Assembly (NCBI GenBank): GCA_002362175.1
Contig: DETU01000002.1
Location: forward strand, 1-13,923
Source: Ruminococcus sp. UBA3280
GTDB lineage: Bacteria > Bacillota > Clostridia > Oscillospirales > Ruminococcaceae
Direction of reading: 5' to 3'
Length of the DNA stretch: 13,923 nucleotides
The notes under the pieces are model-generated. The model was not told the DNA's origin and made no database searches. It was given only the letters and a program-made list of their open reading frames with translations. Numbering within the stretch: the first letter of the stretch is position 1; the number at the start of each line of letters is the position of its first letter. Both the position numbers and the translations under genes were made by a program. Positions 7,299 through 12,840 of the stretch are shown here, piece by piece.

Positions 7299-7899
7299 GT
7301 ATATTTCTTTGTTTTACAAAAAAGATGTCCGCTATGCGAATTACGCCAATGTAAGAAATTCATTGAAATTTGTACCTATAGTCACAGAAGAAATACCTGA
7401 TTGTGAAGTGCTGTATCAGAAAGTGTTTTACCGACAGAGGATTAACAGTCTTTACAAATACAAAGACGAAATAAAAACGTTCGGACAAGAAGTGTTCACG
7501 GCTGGAACTCGTGATGTATTATGCGGTTATGACAAACTTATACATCATACACGCATTTTTCGTGAAGATGACAGATATAAAATAATGTTCTGTAATGACA
7601 GTTATTATTGTTTTAACGGGCGTAAAAGATGTGGACACAATGAAAAATTTTCCGACAGAAGTTCACCGTTTTACCATAAAAATTTGATTAATGAAACTGC
7701 TTTTAAACTGAGACTGAACGATTATGGCAGGATAATCTATAACGACAGATATGTTGAATATGATTCGGGACAGTGGTATTATGGACTTCACATAATAAAT
7801 TTTATTAACTGCGACAAATCACAGTACAGAGAAAAGATGTTTTTCAGGAAAGTTCCTGACTATGAATATAAGAATATGCAGTATCTGAGATATTGTTAA
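7285..7899 (+). CDS. Unrecognised tandem-family protein, copy C (intact)
   Basis: 204 residues. AAAGGGGTGA at 7271-7280 sets ATG 7285; an upstream in-frame start at 7264 would overlap copy B and lacks the site. This is the reference member of the family: V-R-Y-A-N-Y-A-N-V-R-N-S-L-K-F at about 13-27, I-P-D-C-E-V-L-Y-Q, F-R-E-D-D-R-Y-K-I-M-F-C, G-H-N-E-K-F, D-Y-G-R-I-I-Y-N-D-R-Y-V-E-Y-D, W-Y-Y-G-L-H-I-I-N-F-I-N-C-D-K, and the C-terminal P-D-Y-E-Y-K-N-M-Q-Y-L-R-Y-C ending on cysteine. It is rich in Tyr, Asn, Asp and Cys, with no membrane helix. I cannot assign a function. Lying after an Imm42-like gene, it may be another immunity-type protein (inference only). Confidence 0.75.
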   Translation: MLFVQYISLFYKKDVRYANYANVRNSLKFVPIVTEEIPDCEVLYQKVFYRQRINSLYKYKDEIKTFGQEVFTAGTRDVLCGYDKLIHHTRIFREDDRYKIMFCNDSYYCFNGRKRCGHNEKFSDRSSPFYHKNLINETAFKLRLNDYGRIIYNDRYVEYDSGQWYYGLHIINFINCDKSQYREKMFFRKVPDYEYKNMQYLRYC

Positions 7900-7911
7900 G
7901 GAGGTTTTTTA

Positions 7912-8175
7912 ATGAAGATTGAAGAAGCATTGCAGCGTTTTGCAGAAGACAATGAAAAGTGTTATATACATTTTGCAAACGGTGAGATGATTTATGTTAC
8001 CATTCTTGAAATCGGTGACGGTTTTGTACGCATTGACGACGGTGCAAGCGAAAGCATTGTAAACATCAATTATATAATGCGTGTACGTGCCGTCCCGCAA
8101 AAGACGGTTAACAAGAAAAAGGAAGTTACTAAAAATAAATCTGTTTTAAAGGAGTTTTTCGGCGTTGAAGATTGA
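7912..8175 (+). CDS. Small beta-rich protein, tandem pair member 1
   Basis: 87 residues; AAGGAGG at about 7899-7905 sets ATG 7912. A short helix (M-K-I-E-E-A-L-Q-R-F-A-E-D) leads into about five predicted strands: C-Y-I-H-F, M-I-Y-V-T-I-L-E-I, G-F-V-R-I-D-D, S-I-V-N-I, Y-I-M-R-V-R. That layout, with the central E-I-G-D-G-F turn, resembles small Sm-like or SH3-like barrels (inference; no family match recalled). A lysine-rich tail of about 25 residues follows (V-N-K-K-K-E-V-T-K-N-K), which member 2 lacks and which could bind nucleic acid. Its stop overlaps the start of member 2 by 11 bases. The role in a polyamine operon is unknown. Confidence 0.7.
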   Translation: MKIEEALQRFAEDNEKCYIHFANGEMIYVTILEIGDGFVRIDDGASESIVNINYIMRVRAVPQKTVNKKKEVTKNKSVLKEFFGVED

Positions 8176-8383
8176 AGAAGCATTACAGCGTTTTGCTGAC
8201 GATAAGGAAGAATGTGTAATATACATTGAGGGTGGTATGATTGTTGCAAGGGTTCTCGAAATCGGCGACGGTTTTATAGTTGTTGACGAAAAGGACAGTG
8301 AGAGCGTTGTTAACATTGACCATATTATACGTGTCCGCACTTACCCAAAAAACGAAAAGGGTAAAAGAAAAGCTATATTCTGA
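8165..8383 (+). CDS. Small beta-rich protein, tandem pair member 2 (TTG start)
   Basis: 72 residues. The TTG at 8165 aligns exactly with the ATG of member 1, and the next dozen codons are nearly identical at DNA level (K-I-E-E-A-L-Q-R-F-A). AAAGGAG at 8148-8154 lies inside the tail of member 1 and serves as ribosome binding site. It keeps the strands and the turn (V-L-E-I-G-D-G-F-I-V-V-D-E, S-V-V-N-I-D-H-I-I-R-V-R) but has only a short basic end. The pair arose by tandem duplication, with the start codon of this copy drifting to TTG. The gene ends eight bases before nspC. Confidence 0.7.
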   Translation: MKIEEALQRFADDKEECVIYIEGGMIVARVLEIGDGFIVVDEKDSESVVNIDHIIRVRTYPKNEKGKRKAIF

Positions 8384-8391
8384 GGTGAAAG

Positions 8392-9513
8392 ATGTTCAGC
8401 AAAGTTAAAACACCCTGCTATATAATAGACGAGAGAAAATTAATATACAATCTTGAAATCCTTAAAGGTGTTCAGGAACGCACGGACTGTAAGATTCTTC
8501 TTGCACAGAAAGCCTTTTCATGTTATCATCTTTACTCACTTATAGGGAACTATCTTTCAGGTACGGCTTGCAGTGGACTTTTTGAGGCAAAACTGGGATT
8601 TGAAGAAATGGGAAAGGAAAATCATGTATTCTGTGCCGGTTACCGTGAAAACGAAATTGACGAGATAATTTCTTATTGTGACGATATTATTTTTAATTCG
8701 TTCACACAGCTTGACAAGTACCGTGACAGAGTTTTGAGAGCAGGTAAAAAGATAGGTCTGCGGATAAATCCCGAGTGTTCCACACAGGAAGGTCACGAAA
8801 TTTATGACCCATGCTCACCAAAATCGAGACTGGGAATTGTCAATAGGAATTTTGACCGTAATAATCTGTACGGTGTCAGCGGTCTGCATTTTCATACACT
8901 CTGTGAGCAGGATTCCGACGACCTTGAAACCACGCTTGACGCTGTTGAAGAAAAATTCGGTGACGTACTTAAAAATATGGAATGGATAAATTTCGGCGGT
9001 GGTCACCATATTACACGTGATGATTATGATATTCCACGTCTTGAGAAGTGTATAAAGCGTATGCAGGAGAGATACGGTCTTGAGGTATATCTTGAACCGG
9101 GTGAAGCGGTTGCACTTAATGCAGGTTATCTTGTAACGGAAGTTCTTGACATAACCGAAAATGATATGCCGATAGCTATTCTTGACAGCTCGGCGTCTTG
9201 TCATATGCCCGACGTTTTGGAGATGCCTTATCGTCCTCCGCTCAGGGATTCAGGCAGTCCGAATGAAAAAGAATATACTTACAGACTCGGTTCGCAGACC
9301 TGTCTTTCAGGCGATGTGATAGGGGAGTACTCTTTTGACAAACCGCTGAAAATCGGTGACAGGCTGGTTTTTGAGGATATGGCTATTTATTCTATGGTCA
9401 AGAACAATACTTTTAACGGTATGCCTTTACCGTCAATACTGTTACTCAAAACAGACGGTGAAATTCAGATATTTCGTCAGTTTGGATATAAAGACTTCAA
9501 AGAACGTCTGTAA
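8392..9513 (+). CDS. nspC: Carboxynorspermidine/carboxyspermidine decarboxylase
   Basis: 373 residues, normal for the family. This fold-III (alanine racemase-type barrel) PLP enzyme decarboxylates carboxyspermidine or carboxynorspermidine to the triamine, the last step after the dehydrogenase at 4393. K40 in L-L-A-Q-K-A-F-S should hold PLP. H168 in G-L-H-F-H stacks on the cofactor, G-G-G-H-H (202-206) and E-P-G-E-A (235-239) bind its phosphate, and C304/D308 in Q-T-C-L-S-G-D form the C-terminal catalytic pair; Y333 in M-A-I-Y-S-M also fits. AGGTGA (8383-8388) sets ATG 8392. It is split from its partner dehydrogenase by about 2.8 kb of small genes. Only 54 bases, with a promoter but no visible terminator, separate it from the amidohydrolase. 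Carboxyaminopropylagmatine is a possible alternative substrate. Confidence 0.92.
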   Translation: MFSKVKTPCYIIDERKLIYNLEILKGVQERTDCKILLAQKAFSCYHLYSLIGNYLSGTACSGLFEAKLGFEEMGKENHVFCAGYRENEIDEIISYCDDIIFNSFTQLDKYRDRVLRAGKKIGLRINPECSTQEGHEIYDPCSPKSRLGIVNRNFDRNNLYGVSGLHFHTLCEQDSDDLETTLDAVEEKFGDVLKNMEWINFGGGHHITRDDYDIPRLEKCIKRMQERYGLEVYLEPGEAVALNAGYLVTEVLDITENDMPIAILDSSASCHMPDVLEMPYRPPLRDSGSPNEKEYTYRLGSQTCLSGDVIGEYSFDKPLKIGDRLVFEDMAIYSMVKNNTFNGMPLPSILLLKTDGEIQIFRQFGYKDFKERL

Positions 9514-9517
9514 TATC

Positions 9518-9546
9518 TTGACAAACAAGAAAAAAAGAGTTATAAT
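9518..9546 (+). promoter_or_regulatory. Consensus vegetative promoter for the amidohydrolase gene
   Basis: TTGACA at 9518-9523, 17-base spacer, TATAAT at 9541-9546: both boxes match the housekeeping consensus. Transcription should start near 9553, which puts the ribosome binding site (AGGAGG, 9554-9559) at the very 5' end of the message and gives a leader of only about 15 bases before ATG 9568. Confidence 0.85.
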
Positions 9547-9567
9547 GATTTTCAGGAGGCTAAGATT

Positions 9568-10377
9568 ATGGATTCAGAAATTTACGGAAAATACGAAATA
9601 ATTGACGCTCATGCACATATTTTTCCCGAAAAAATAGCGGAAAATGCTACGGTGAATATCGGACATTTCTATGATTTGCCTATGGAAAGCTGTGGCATGA
9701 GTAAACAGCTTATAAAAAGCGGTAACAAGATAGGTGTTTCAAAGTACCTTGTCTGTTCAACAGCCACAACACCTCATCAGATAAGTTCGATAAATGAATT
9801 TATTGCAAGTGAATGTGGAAAAAATCCGAGTTTTTACGGTCTGGGAACTACTCACCCGAATTCCGAAAATATTGAGGACGATATAAAACAGATTAAGGCA
9901 CTTGGTCTGCATGGTGTTAAACTTCACCCCGATTTTCAGAAGTTCGATGCAGATTCCCCCGAAGCGTTCAAAATCTATGAAGTTATAGAAGGGGAAATGC
10001 CCTTGCTGATTCATTGCGGTGATAATCGCTATGAGTATTCCGCACCACAGAAAATAGCAAATATACATAAGAATTTCCCGAAACTTAAACTTCATGCCGC
10101 ACATCTCGGTGGTTATCAGCGTTGGGATGAAGCGGAGGAATGTCTTGCCGGTCTGAAGAATTTAGCGTTTGATATAAGCAGTTCAATGGCTTTTCTTTCA
10201 AAGGAGAATACACGTCGCCTTATAAATAAATATGGGGTTGAAAACTGCTTTTTCGGTTCTGATTTTCCCATGTGGAGTCATGAGGAGGAACTTGAAAGAT
10301 TTTTTGAACTTGGTTTCGGTGAGCAGGAAAACAGAATGATTCTCGCAGAAAATTTCAGAAGATTTTACGGAATATAA
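9568..10377 (+). CDS. Metal-dependent amidohydrolase (Amidohydrolase_2-like TIM barrel)
   Basis: 269 residues. Metal-binding pattern of the amidohydrolase superfamily: D-A-H-A-H at 13-17 (H15, H17), H149 in L-I-H-C-G-D, H179 in A-A-H-L-G-G, and D232 in F-G-S-D-F-P-M-W. K118 in G-V-K-L-H-P lies at the strand where some relatives have a carboxylated lysine, but the H-P-D-F context and F-G-S-D-F-P fit the single-metal Amidohydrolase_2 group (ACMSD-like hydrolases and decarboxylases). The substrate cannot be told from sequence. AGGAGG (9554-9559) sets ATG 9568. It has its own strong promoter, so it can be expressed apart from the polyamine operon, and ends at a hairpin terminator. A role on a polyamine-derived amide or amidine is only a neighbourhood guess. 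Confidence 0.85.
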   Translation: MDSEIYGKYEIIDAHAHIFPEKIAENATVNIGHFYDLPMESCGMSKQLIKSGNKIGVSKYLVCSTATTPHQISSINEFIASECGKNPSFYGLGTTHPNSENIEDDIKQIKALGLHGVKLHPDFQKFDADSPEAFKIYEVIEGEMPLLIHCGDNRYEYSAPQKIANIHKNFPKLKLHAAHLGGYQRWDEAEECLAGLKNLAFDISSSMAFLSKENTRRLINKYGVENCFFGSDFPMWSHEEELERFFELGFGEQENRMILAENFRRFYGI

Positions 10378-10381
10378 AAAT

Positions 10382-10410
10382 AAACGGACTTTTACAAGTC
10401 CGTTTTTTTG
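10382..10410 (+). terminator. Hairpin terminator between converging genes (works on both strands)
   Basis: AAACGGACTT (10382-10391) pairs with AAGTCCGTTT (10396-10405) around loop TTAC, followed by T residues to 10409. On the minus strand the same stem is followed by TTTATTTTTA. It lies immediately between the amidohydrolase stop (10377) and the minus-strand stop (10411), so it probably ends both transcripts. Confidence 0.9.
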
Positions 10411-10881
10411 TTATTCTGCTGTCGGTTCAATGTACTGGATATTATTGTTTTCAAGTGCGGAAATAAGGCTGTCCATAGTGTCGGCAACTGCATTGTCATC
10501 AGTGATTCTTACAACGATATTTTCACCTTTTGCAATTTCTGTTATATTTTCAAGAGTGGTTTCGTCGTTGTCTGTAATGTAGGTATTTCCCGAAACTGTA
10601 ATGTCCATATATATTACGGATTCTGTTGTTTCTTCAGGAGCAGTTTCTGTTTCCGTGAGGGATTCGGAAGCCTGAGTATTTTCAGTGTTGTCAGATGATG
10701 AATTTTCCGAAACACCTGAACTGCTGTTATTATCACCGTTGCCGTTTCCTGAACCTAATCCACCGCCAAAACCGAGACTTGCGACAATCATAAGTACTGC
10801 GATAATCAGAAGCAGTATAATGAGGACAGGCAGAAATTTACTTTTTTTCTTCTTTTCATTTTTGTCATCTTTTTTACTCAT
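10411..10881 (-). CDS. Single-pass membrane protein with TolR/ExbD-like outer domain, lacking the membrane aspartate
   Basis: 156 residues, last gene of the minus-strand three-gene cassette; starts seven bases after the previous stop with AAAGGT as ribosome binding site. Order: lysine-rich cytoplasmic end (1-15), one helix (about 16-36), a low-complexity Gly/Ser/Asn then Glu/Thr linker (about 37-88), and a compact domain (about 90-156) reading D-I-T-V-S-G-N-T-Y, L-E-N-I-T-E-I, I-V-V-R-I-T-D-D, T-M-D-S-L-I-S-A-L, I-Q-Y-I. That strand-helix-strand-helix-strand order matches the periplasmic domain of TolR/ExbD (inference from pattern). The helix has no acidic residue, so it would not carry protons itself and may act as a partner or load-bearing arm. 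The positive N-terminus predicts the C-terminal domain outside the cell. Confidence 0.75.
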   Translation of the reverse strand: MSKKDDKNEKKKKSKFLPVLIILLLIIAVLMIVASLGFGGGLGSGNGNGDNNSSSGVSENSSSDNTENTQASESLTETETAPEETTESVIYMDITVSGNTYITDNDETTLENITEIAKGENIVVRITDDNAVADTMDSLISALENNNIQYIEPTAE

Positions 10882-10888
10882 AATTATT

Positions 10889-11521
10889 TTACCTTTCTTT
10901 TATATTGATATAAGTACAATATAGATTTGTATAACTGCTTTTTACTTCGTCAACGGCATTTTTTACTGCTTTTACGTCCCTGTAGAGTGCTTCACTTCCG
11001 TCGTAAACCATTGCACAAAGTATTACATCATTATGTCCGAGATTTAAGTTTGCAAGTGAAGAAATAAGGTTTTCGGCTATGGTATTGTCGGCGATAACGG
11101 AAGTCTGTCCGAGGATACTGTTATTGTCTGATATTGAAATTTTGCTGTCATTCAGATTAATGGTTATAAGACGACCGTTTTCGTAATTGTCAAGTGCATA
11201 TTGATTTGCGGCGGCATTGTCATTTATACTTGCGGCTTTTTTCCATGCCTCAGCAATTTCCTTTTCAGTTTCTTCACGTACCGATTCAAGTTCCGTCTGT
11301 ATTCTTTCCATTTCCGCAACGGCATTTTTCGCTGTTTTTTCGGCTTCCGAAACACTTTCTTCTGCTTCTTTTATTTGTTTTTCAGCTTCGGCAACACGGC
11401 TGTCCGCATCAGCCTGAATATTTTCATTACTGTCCTGAACATTCATCATAATCCAAAAAAGCATAATCAGAATAACGTCAAGTAAAGCGGTGAGTTCGAT
11501 AACTATGCCTTTGTTTTTCAT
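10889..11521 (-). CDS. ExbD/TolR-like proton-channel protein with long coiled coil
   Basis: 210 residues. A short basic N-terminus (M-K-N-K-G) leads into one helix with a central aspartate: I-E-L-T-A-L-L-D-V-I-L-I-M-L-F, D15. That matches the proton-carrying Asp of ExbD, TolR and MotB. Residues 36-98 form a long Ala/Glu/Lys heptad coiled coil (A-E-A-E-K-Q-I-K-E-A-E repeats), unusual in ExbD/TolR. Residues about 117-208 look like a TolR-type outer domain: G-R-L-I-T-I-N-L, N-L-I-S-S-L, D-V-I-L-C-A-M-V, A-V-K-N-A-V-D-E-V. Its ATG overlaps the stop of the channel gene in an ATGA, so the two are made together in fixed ratio. ZorB- or MotB-like proteins are alternatives, but no OmpA-type peptidoglycan motif is visible. 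Confidence 0.82.
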   Translation of the reverse strand: MKNKGIVIELTALLDVILIMLFWIMMNVQDSNENIQADADSRVAEAEKQIKEAEESVSEAEKTAKNAVAEMERIQTELESVREETEKEIAEAWKKAASINDNAAANQYALDNYENGRLITINLNDSKISISDNNSILGQTSVIADNTIAENLISSLANLNLGHNDVILCAMVYDGSEALYRDVKAVKNAVDEVKSSYTNLYCTYINIKER

Positions 11522-12039
11522 ATGGTTACCTTTTCTTTTTCGGTTACGTTCTTTGAATTTCTTTCAAGATAGAGTGCGACACTTTTTTCGTTGTCCTCAA
11601 TTTTTGCGGAAATAATGCCGTCAAGAAATTTGAATATAATAGCGAAAACAAGTCCCCAGAAAGTTGAAGTCAAAGCACCGTAGAAGTTTCCGGTTATGTT
11701 TGATGTATCTGAAACAAGACTGAGCAGGGAAATAACAGTGCCGAGAATACCAAGCAGTGGGAATATTCCCGTAAGATTGACGAAAACGGAATAAAGACCA
11801 CCCGTATGGTTTCTCATGTTGACTATTTCGGTTTCACGCATTTCGGAAATATCGGAAACGGCTTCCTGCTGTGAAATATCGCTGTCGGGAACAAAAACGG
11901 TAAGGTGCATTTTTTTGTAAAGCCTGTCCGCCGAGCGTTTTAGATAATAGTACATAATACCCGTAAAGACGGCAACTATGAAAATAATCATATCATAGCC
12001 CCATATATTCATAAAAATAACTGAAAAGATATTTTTCAT
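11518..12039 (-). CDS. TolQ/ExbB/MotA-family proton channel protein
   Basis: 173 residues, first gene of the cassette; AAGGAGG (minus strand, 12047-12053) sets the ATG. Three helices: about 15-34, 82-109 and 118-143. The second and third carry the family signature L-L-G-I-L-G-T-V-I-S-L-L (96-107) and G-A-L-T-S-T-F-W-G-L-V-F-A-I (121-134) with the conserved threonines facing the channel. In ExbB, TolQ and MotA five such subunits surround two ExbD/TolR/MotB helices and turn proton or sodium flow into movement. It is shorter than most relatives: the cytoplasmic loop between helices 1 and 2 is about 47 residues and the tail about 30. The following Asp-bearing gene supplies the partner. Function in a Gram-positive type cell is unknown. 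Confidence 0.88.
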   Translation of the reverse strand: MKNIFSVIFMNIWGYDMIIFIVAVFTGIMYYYLKRSADRLYKKMHLTVFVPDSDISQQEAVSDISEMRETEIVNMRNHTGGLYSVFVNLTGIFPLLGILGTVISLLSLVSDTSNITGNFYGALTSTFWGLVFAIIFKFLDGIISAKIEDNEKSVALYLERNSKNVTEKEKVTI

Positions 12040-12060
12040 AAATAATCCTCCTTAAAGTCT

Positions 12061-12089
12061 ATGATAACATATATTCAGACAAATTGCAA
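12061..12089 (-). promoter_or_regulatory. Likely promoter of the ExbB/ExbD-like cassette
   Basis: On the minus strand: TTGCAA (12084-12089), 17-base spacer, TATCAT (12061-12066). Spacing is ideal; the -35 matches 4 of 6 and the -10 matches 5 of 6 consensus bases. It lies just before the ribosome binding site of the channel gene, downstream of the terminator at 12100-12127, so the cassette is probably its own operon. Confidence 0.6.
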
Positions 12090-12099
12090 GTATTTCAGC

Positions 12100-12127
12100 A
12101 AAAAAAACGGATACGCAGAGTACCCGT
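12100..12127 (-). terminator. Terminator of the XRE-desulfoferrodoxin regulator gene
   Basis: On the minus strand ACGGGTAC pairs with GTATCCGT (one G-U pair) around loop TCTGC, followed by eight T. It starts nine bases after the regulator stop codon at 12136. It closely resembles the terminator on the other side of that gene (12814-12840). Confidence 0.85.
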
Positions 12128-12135
12128 AAAAACTG

Positions 12136-12732
12136 TTATTTTTTTCTGTTGAGATTCTGATACATAAGACCGCATTTATTGCAGTACCACACAAGTCTGC
12201 CCGAAGATGCAAAAGGAATGTGTATATTGACCGACCATTCAGGGTACTGTCTGAAAATTACGGCTGTACTGTCGTTCAGATATGCAACAAATGATATATA
12301 ATGTTCTTTTGCCATGGGGTGGTCTGTAGTGACATACCATTCACCACCGTTATATTCTGCATGGAGCTTTTCAATGTCGGAAGCCTTGTTCATTTCAAGT
12401 GCAGTTAGTTTCTTTCCGCAACAGATAATTCCCGTTTCGGAAGTTGATGTTATAATATTTCCGCATTCCTGACATACATAAAATTTTATTTTTTTCATAT
12501 TTCCGTTCTCACTTTCATTTTCTTTGATTCTGCCGTCAAGCAGGGTCTGCATATCTGTTTGGAACAGTTCAGCCAGTTCCGCAAGAATTGCAATGTCGGG
12601 AATACCGTTTCCCGTTTCCCACTTTGATACGGCTTTGTCGCTTACGTTTATTTTTTCCGCAAGCTGTTTCTGAGTCAGCTGTTTTTCCCTGCGTAGACTG
12701 CGGATAAGCTGACCGATATTTTCGGGATTTAT
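12136..12732 (-). CDS. XRE-family regulator fused to a desulfoferrodoxin-like domain (apparent ATA start)
   Basis: 198 residues if read from ATA 12732. A read from the first ATG (12552) would lose the whole DNA-binding domain. Residues 6-60 are a Cro/C1-type helix-turn-helix: I-G-Q-L-I-R-S-L-R, L-T-Q-K-Q-L-A-E-K-I, V-S-D-K-A-V-S-K-W-E. Relatives start M-(N/D)-P, and here I-N-P stands in that place, with AGGCGG upstream as ribosome binding site. From residue 84 the protein resembles desulfoferrodoxin: a four-Cys iron site (C87, C90, C104, C105), then superoxide-reductase-like ligands H124, H138 and H144 (H-P-M-x-x-E-H-Y-I) and C184 in Y-C-N-K-C-G. The last histidine of that site is replaced by C187. 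A redox- or superoxide-sensing repressor is the likely role (inference). Own promoter and terminator. Confidence 0.8.
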   Translation of the reverse strand: MNPENIGQLIRSLRREKQLTQKQLAEKINVSDKAVSKWETGNGIPDIAILAELAELFQTDMQTLLDGRIKENESENGNMKKIKFYVCQECGNIITSTSETGIICCGKKLTALEMNKASDIEKLHAEYNGGEWYVTTDHPMAKEHYISFVAYLNDSTAVIFRQYPEWSVNIHIPFASSGRLVWYCNKCGLMYQNLNRKK

Positions 12733-12765
12733 AATATACCGCCTCGCTTTCTGTGTGATAGATAT

Positions 12766-12794
12766 ATTATATACCTGTAAATATATACTGTCAA
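12766..12794 (-). promoter_or_regulatory. Consensus promoter of the XRE-desulfoferrodoxin regulator
   Basis: On the minus strand: TTGACA (12789-12794), 17-base spacer, TATAAT (12766-12771), a perfect housekeeping match. The spacer holds a direct repeat GTATATA (12788-12782 and 12774-12768), a possible operator for self-control. Expected transcription start is near 12759, giving a leader of about 27 bases that contains no ATG, GTG or TTG in the reading frame. Confidence 0.85.
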
Positions 12795-12813
12795 TCCACG
12801 TATAGTAGAGTAA

Positions 12814-12840
12814 TAAAAAACGGGTACAGAAAGTACCCGT
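12814..12840 (-). terminator. Hairpin terminator downstream of the Spo0A-like gene
   Basis: A perfect 8-bp stem, ACGGGTAC (12820-12827) with GTACCCGT (12833-12840), loop of five, followed on the minus strand by six T. It lies about 180 bases after the spo0A-like stop and just before the regulator promoter. Flanking A runs on the other side mean it might act on both strands. Confidence 0.75.

Noticed and set aside
6104..7899. Tandem repeats as a CRISPR array or insertion sequence
   Set aside because: The repeats are whole genes with one 73-bp junction repeat, without short regular spacers, terminal inverted repeats or a transposase.
8815..9204. A 129-codon minus-strand reading frame
   Set aside because: Antisense to the decarboxylase gene, with no initiation signals and unlikely composition (Ile/Thr/Cys-rich).
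10408..10924. Plus-strand frames opposite the third cassette gene
   Set aside because: Antisense to a gene with a credible helix, linker and folded domain; they start inside the terminator or lack ribosome binding sites.
11194..11485. Several overlapping plus-strand frames rich in Phe and Ser
   Set aside because: They mirror the Glu/Lys/Ala coiled coil of the minus-strand ExbD-like gene; low-complexity antisense frames are expected there.
10411..12039. Zorya-type phage defence or flagellar motor assignment for the membrane cassette
   Set aside because: No OmpA-type peptidoglycan motif, no long ZorA tail, and no helicase, nuclease or flagellar genes are nearby; only the shared channel architecture fits.
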